From Candidatus Fermentithermobacillus carboniphilus (GTDB lineage Bacteria > Bacillota > Sulfobacillia > Fermentithermobacillales > Fermentithermobacillaceae): 64,000 bases of DNA. Every line of letters starts with the position of its first letter. Position 1 is the first letter of the stretch. A program made the translations under genes and the position numbers. Below, piece by piece: positions 60,371-64,000 of this stretch. The stretch lies in NCBI GenBank assembly GCA_018208355.1, contig CP062796.1, forward strand, positions 747,217-811,216, in the 5' to 3' direction. The notes under the pieces were generated by a model, which made no database searches, had not been told where the DNA came from, and worked only from the letters and a program-made list of their open reading frames with translations.

Positions 60371-62280
60371 CAGTCACTTCCTTTGTACCTGAGCATGCAG
60401 ATGTATTCTTGGGGAGGTAGGTCTGTACGTAAGAGGGCCTCCACTCGCTCGAAACATTTTTTCAAGACAGCCATGAGCGCGGCATCGTAGTCACATTCCG
60501 GTTCGGGGGGCGCGAACTCTCCGTTTCGCCACCGCGGGCAAGCGAGGAGAGCATGGATTAGAAGTCCGGTTTGCTCATCGGCCGTAAGCCCCGCTTCTTT
60601 GCCAAACTCGGTGCAAGCGCGAATGACCTCGACCTGAATCTCATCATCTGTAAGCGGAATCAAATCCGTTGGAATGCCGGGTGGTTGACTCATCTGTGAC
60701 GCAGGAGACAAACCCGGTACGTTTGAAAGAGAAGTCCCCTTGGCCCGGAAAGTGCTCGAGGCATCCTTGCGGGCATTACAGCCTAAAGCAGGTCTTTCCA
60801 GAGACTCGAGCGGGTCAGCCGGTACCGGAGACCTCTTAACCTTTGCACAGGCATCTTTTATCCTCTTCAAATCCCCCTCACCGAGAAGCGGGGACACGTG
60901 GACCCATGGTATCCCCGGTTCCTTTCCCGGGGGAAATCCGACCGTACTGATTATCAGCTGAGGTCGCTTTGCTTCGACCTCGCGTTCAAGTTCCGAAAGC
61001 GACGTTACTCCATCCAGCTGAACTTCGGGGCACATCGACTCGAGCCGCGCTGAAAGAAACCTGGCAGTTCCAAGTCCGGTGGTACACACTACCAGGGCCC
61101 TGATCTTCCGGGGGGCAATAAGGCGTTGCATCGACGCCCCGATATGCATCGCCACGTACGCGACTTCATCGTCGGAAATGAGCCCGGAAAGAGAAGGGCA
61201 CGACTCACACGCCCTTTTGGCTACGTTAAAGAGGCCAGGATATTTCTTCATGATCTCTTTCTTAAATGGGTTATTGATGATAACGCCTGCTTCGGAAGCA
61301 CTGAGGGTCCAAGCAAGGTGAAACTTCAGGGATAAGAGTAGACCGTGGTCCTCTTCTACGTGTATACCGGTCTCAGCCGAGACCCTTTCTATGATCTCTT
61401 TGGCAGCGTCATGCGCTCGTCGCAACAATTGTTTATTGTGCGCCGAAAACGATTTGTCACCTTCTGCCACCCGGGCTAGCGATTCCTGCCTCACTTTATC
61501 TGCTTCAAGATAGATGGCGACATAGAGTTTCTCATGCTCGGGCAAGGAAAGCCCCACAACCGACCCTACAGAGGCCACGATCTTTCCGGCGCGGTCAAGC
61601 ATCTCCGGGTCCGATGGCTCCGGGAGCGTGCCCGGTAATATCTCCGTCCCCGGTGAGTTTCGCATCTTCTGAATTGATGCCCAGAGGTGCATCGCTATAG
61701 CAGTTTTCGTGCCGTCGAGGAGCCCGTACGAACCGGTCGAGTCCACTTCTTCTATAGCTTTGCGGATTACCTTAAAATACATCGCACCAAGCCCGGACTC
61801 GGGGTTTTCGACAAGGGCCGCAAGAGCCCTCCGGAAAGAAGTCTCGCTCCCCTCGACCTTGACGAGCCCTCTCCCGGCAGACTTCAGTTCCACGCCGAAT
61901 GTCCTAAGTTTACTCCCGCAGCGCCTGAGGGATTGCCGGACCGTATTCCTTGAGACCGCGAGCTCCGCCGAAAGCTCCTTTATCGAGAGGGGATGTGGAT
62001 CGGTGAGCAATCTGTACAGGATGAGATGCTCTCTGGAGACGACATCATCGGGGCACGAGCTCAACAACCTGGATAGTGCCTGGAGAAGCTTCTGGATAGC
62101 CTCATCCGGTCCGCTCAGCCAGAGACCTACGCCCGGTTTCGACTCCAGGACGACATCAGTCGCGGTGTCCCGGATCCAGTCCCGGACTTTTCCGAGGTCG
62201 CTCCGCACCGTGCGAACGGTCACTCCGAGCTCCCTCGCGATTTCAGAAGCTGTTACAGGCGCGTTTGAACCTGCTATCAT
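60367..62280 (-). CDS. BglG/LicR-type PRD transcriptional regulator
   Basis: 637 residues: HTH (PVTASEIARELGVTVRTVRSD), second HTH (LSIKELSAELAVSRNTVRQS), PRD1 (about 175-290; LLDGTKTAIAMHLWASIQK, LPEHEKLYVAIYLEADK), PRD2 (about 300-395; DHGLLLSLKFHLAWTL, SDDEVAYVAMHIGASM) and an EIIB-like domain (IRALVVCTTGLGTARFLSAR, with the phospho-Cys). The C-terminus, after a low-complexity linker, is a further short helical PRD-like piece (ADEQTGLLIHALLACPRW) rather than an EIIA domain. It likely activates the nine-gene operon it heads. The start is uncertain: ATG 62280 has a weak binding site and the conserved N-terminus continues about 15 codons upstream. Confidence 0.88.
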   Translation of the reverse strand: MIAGSNAPVTASEIARELGVTVRTVRSDLGKVRDWIRDTATDVVLESKPGVGLWLSGPDEAIQKLLQALSRLLSSCPDDVVSREHLILYRLLTDPHPLSIKELSAELAVSRNTVRQSLRRCGSKLRTFGVELKSAGRGLVKVEGSETSFRRALAALVENPESGLGAMYFKVIRKAIEEVDSTGSYGLLDGTKTAIAMHLWASIQKMRNSPGTEILPGTLPEPSDPEMLDRAGKIVASVGSVVGLSLPEHEKLYVAIYLEADKVRQESLARVAEGDKSFSAHNKQLLRRAHDAAKEIIERVSAETGIHVEEDHGLLLSLKFHLAWTLSASEAGVIINNPFKKEIMKKYPGLFNVAKRACESCPSLSGLISDDEVAYVAMHIGASMQRLIAPRKIRALVVCTTGLGTARFLSARLESMCPEVQLDGVTSLSELEREVEAKRPQLIISTVGFPPGKEPGIPWVHVSPLLGEGDLKRIKDACAKVKRSPVPADPLESLERPALGCNARKDASSTFRAKGTSLSNVPGLSPASQMSQPPGIPTDLIPLTDDEIQVEVIRACTEFGKEAGLTADEQTGLLIHALLACPRWRNGEFAPPEPECDYDAALMAVLKKCFERVEALLRTDLPPQEYICMLRYKGSDW

Positions 62281-62581
62281 ACTCAGTATTGATGCAGGCC
62301 TTCTGGCAAGATACGCGATTTTGCTCGCCCCCAGTCAAAGCTGACAGTCCGTCTTGCCACCAAACACGTAGCACCTTTTCGCTCTTAATGATAGACTTAT
62401 AAAAACAGCGCTTCAACTGGGCTATTTCCGGATGTTTGTACATTTATTTTCACCATTTTAGATGGTGAAAGAAAATGTATCATCTTCAATACACCATGTT
62501 GTCTTCGATCGGGGTTTCAATCAGACAACGCCTGCGGAAATCAAAGTGATGCCGAAGAGGGGAAATGATCTTTCACTATGC
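62281..62581. other. Intergenic region ahead of the PRD-regulated operon
   Basis: Contains no gene. It should hold the operon promoter and operators and the end of the upstream ATPase gene; the main visible structure is the palindrome at 62440-62478. The 15 codons before 62280 stay open in the regulator frame and resemble the normal start of this family. Confidence 0.6.
62440..62478. promoter_or_regulatory. Long imperfect palindrome, candidate operator of the nine-gene operon
   Basis: Left arm ACATTTATTTTCACCAT (62440-62456) and right arm ATGGTGAAAGAAAATGT (62462-62478) are 17-bp inverted repeats with two mismatches around a 5-base centre. It lies 160 bp upstream of the regulator start. It is AT-rich, unlike the surrounding DNA, and suits an operator for the PRD regulator or a transcript hairpin. 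There is no direct evidence for binding. Confidence 0.6.
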
Positions 62582-63237
62582 TCATAAACTCACGAATTCC
62601 TTGACCTTTTCCCAGAGTCTACGTACTTCCCGAGTTGCGGGACAATCGAGTTTTACCACGGGCATTCCCTGGACCATGGCTTTCGGTACGTTCTCGTCAT
62701 AAGGGATCTTGCCCACAACAGGTATATCCCGTTCCCGGCACTTTGCCTCGATCTCCCCAGAGTGTTCCGGGCTGATATCGTATTTGTTTATACACACAGC
62801 GGCGGGAACCCCAAAATGCCTGCACACTTCGAGCACCCGATCGAGGTCGTGAAAACCCAAAACCAATGTCCTGATAATACCGGATACATCTCAACCGCGC
62901 CAGCCGGACAAAGCCGCGAACAAACCCCGCAACCTTCGCATGACCACGGGTCCACCTGAAAATCATGGATGGCCTCAAACCTGCAGCGCTCTCCACACTG
63001 GCCACACTCAATGCACTTATCTTTGTGGATCCTGGCCTTCTTTGAAGCCTGGAATTCGCGGGTTTCCAGGTGCTCCGCGTTCAAGATGAGTTCGAGGTTG
63101 GCAGCGTCAACGTCACAGTCACAGAGCACAGCGTCTCCAGAAAGCATGGCAAACCCGCCGGCGATAGAAGTCTTGCCAGTGCCACCTTTTCCGCTGATCA
63201 GTACTATCTCCTTTACGCCTTGTCGCACCCTGGACAC
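62582..63237 (-). pseudogene. MinD-type ATPase with ferredoxin insert, internal deletion and frameshift
   Basis: The N-terminal piece (about 118 residues) has the P-loop VLISGKGGTGKTSIAGGFAM and two 4Fe-4S motifs (CIECGQCGERC and CEGCGVCSRLC). It then loses similarity after CPAGAVEM. The matching C-terminal piece (HDLDRVLEVCRHFGVPAAVC, INKYDI, IPYDENVPKAMVQGMPVVKL) continues in a different frame from about 62860. In intact relatives about 80 residues, including the Walker B D-x-P-P-G region, lie between these parts, and they are missing here. The neighbouring paralogue retains them. The gene is thus non-functional as a whole, unless the assembly is wrong. Confidence 0.8.
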
Positions 63238-63309
63238 TCCCCATTTCTTCCCGTGGAGGACACATTCAAGTAAAAACTTGCTGGACGTAGCTTTCGTGAC
63301 TGAAGATCC

Positions 63310-64000
63310 TCAGTTTGGCCGACCCTGCGCATGCCCAGTTTTCAGGTTGCCCCTGGAAATCTCCAGGATACGATGTCTGAGTTCCCTGAACATCTCCGCG
63401 TATTCCGGATAACGCTCTGTCAGAGTTTCCCCCCTGGCGTAAGACCTCGCGATCATCCTGTCGAAAGGGATCTTCAGTAATACCGGGATTCCACTTTGCT
63501 GGCAAAATCGTTCAATCCTGTCATCGCCGATATCGCTGCGGTTAATCACCACACCCGAGGGCACCATCAGTTTTCGGGTGACTTCGTAAGCGATCTGAAG
63601 GTCGTGAAACCCGAAAGGTGTCGGCTCGGTGACAAGGATACAAAAATCACTTCCCTTGACAGATCCGACCATGCCGCATGATGTTCCGGGAGGAGAGTCG
63701 ATTATTACGATACCATCTCCGAGGGCCGTGTTCCGCACGGCGGATATCAGCGGAGCCGCAACCGCCTCACCGGGGTTCAGTATGCCGTGACTGAATATAC
63801 CCTTCTTAGCAAGCCCGGTTTCCAGGACACCTATCTTTCTTCCCTTTTCGCTGATGGCGCCCTTTGGACAAAATACGCTACAGGCACCGCACCCGTGACA
63901 GAGTTCTTCAAACACCATAATTCTTCTGTTCGTAGCCAAAATAGCGTTAAACGCACAGACTTCCGCGCAAACACCGCAATGGGAGCACTTATTTTCGTCC
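63310..64000 (-). CDS. MinD-type ATPase with ferredoxin insert, partial (5' end outside window)
   Basis: The visible 230 codons start within the ferredoxin insert: DENKCSHCGVCAEVC, then LCHGCGACSVFCPKGAI, each a 4Fe-4S motif. They continue with Walker-B-type GIVIIDSPPGTSCG, VTEPTPFGFHDLQIA, VVINRSDIGDDRIERFC and PVLLKIPFDRMIARSYA. The P-loop lies beyond the right edge. Proteins of this type occur as tandem pairs in anaerobic Bacillota and are related to Mrp/ApbC cluster carriers; their role is not settled. The Cys sets are intact, unlike the deleted copy 73 bp downstream. Confidence 0.88.
   Translation of the reverse strand, partial: DENKCSHCGVCAEVCAFNAILATNRRIMVFEELCHGCGACSVFCPKGAISEKGRKIGVLETGLAKKGIFSHGILNPGEAVAAPLISAVRNTALGDGIVIIDSPPGTSCGMVGSVKGSDFCILVTEPTPFGFHDLQIAYEVTRKLMVPSGVVINRSDIGDDRIERFCQQSGIPVLLKIPFDRMIARSYARGETLTERYPEYAEMFRELRHRILEISRGNLKTGHAQGRPN

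Overview
The window looks like a chromosomal piece of a spore-forming member of the Bacillota (Firmicutes), probably a Clostridia-like or deeper-branching and possibly thermophilic lineage. The evidence is the tig-clpP-clpX-lonB-lonA block, a GerW/YtfJ-type sporulation protein, a LonB protease, strong GGAGG ribosome binding sites with frequent GTG and TTG starts, and mostly leftward (minus strand) transcription. This is inference from gene content; no 16S gene is present. There is no CRISPR array, rRNA operon or complete prophage.

Layout. 1-3.4 kb: the N-terminal part of a PrpR_N-domain regulator, a metallo-beta-lactamase-fold hydrolase and oligoendopeptidase F. 3.5-8.3 kb: an eroded island lying on the 3' side of a tRNA-Val gene, with transposase fragments, a VapBC pair, a damaged MntA/HepT pair, an excisionase-like remnant and a helicase C-terminal remnant. 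8.7-16.7 kb: PdxA, GerW, a DUF2953 protein, a HAD phosphatase, an S9 prolyl oligopeptidase, a GNAT acetyltransferase and a D-Ala-D-Ala ligase-like protein. 16.8-24.8 kb: the protein quality-control block. 25.0-25.6 kb: seven tRNA genes (Leu, Lys, Gln, Arg, His, Arg, Gly).

25.7-37.3 kb: a phosphatase; a rightward operon of unknown role (unrecognised protein, FAD oxidoreductase, NIF3-family protein, GATE-domain membrane protein); an enolase-superfamily racemase with its customary GNAT partner; a winged-helix regulator next to a radical SAM enzyme behind a good promoter; and CheX. 37.3-46.9 kb: LeuS, then a potassium-uptake locus (sensor kinase, two response regulators, two TrkA proteins, a 52-residue membrane protein, TrkH and an OB-like membrane protein).

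47.0-51.8 kb: a tightly packed operon of four membrane proteins of unknown function (one of the DUF6754 type) with a creatininase-family hydrolase, behind an RpiR-type regulator. 52.0-54.2 kb: a CapD/FlaA1-type sugar nucleotide dehydratase with a low-complexity insertion.

54.6-62.3 kb: a nine-gene operon with a PRD regulator, an amidohydrolase, a stand-alone PRD protein, an SFCGS-family protein, DUF4312, DUF4311, DUF4310, and DgaE- and DgaF-like enzymes. Together these look like uptake and breakdown of an amino-sugar-acid-like compound to pyruvate and a triose phosphate through a transporter with no assigned mechanism. I regard this as the most interesting system, and its SFCGS protein reads like a relative of ribose-5-phosphate isomerase B. 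62.6-64.0 kb: two tandem MinD-type ATPases with inserted ferredoxin domains; the downstream copy has lost about 80 residues and the frame, and the upstream copy runs off the window.
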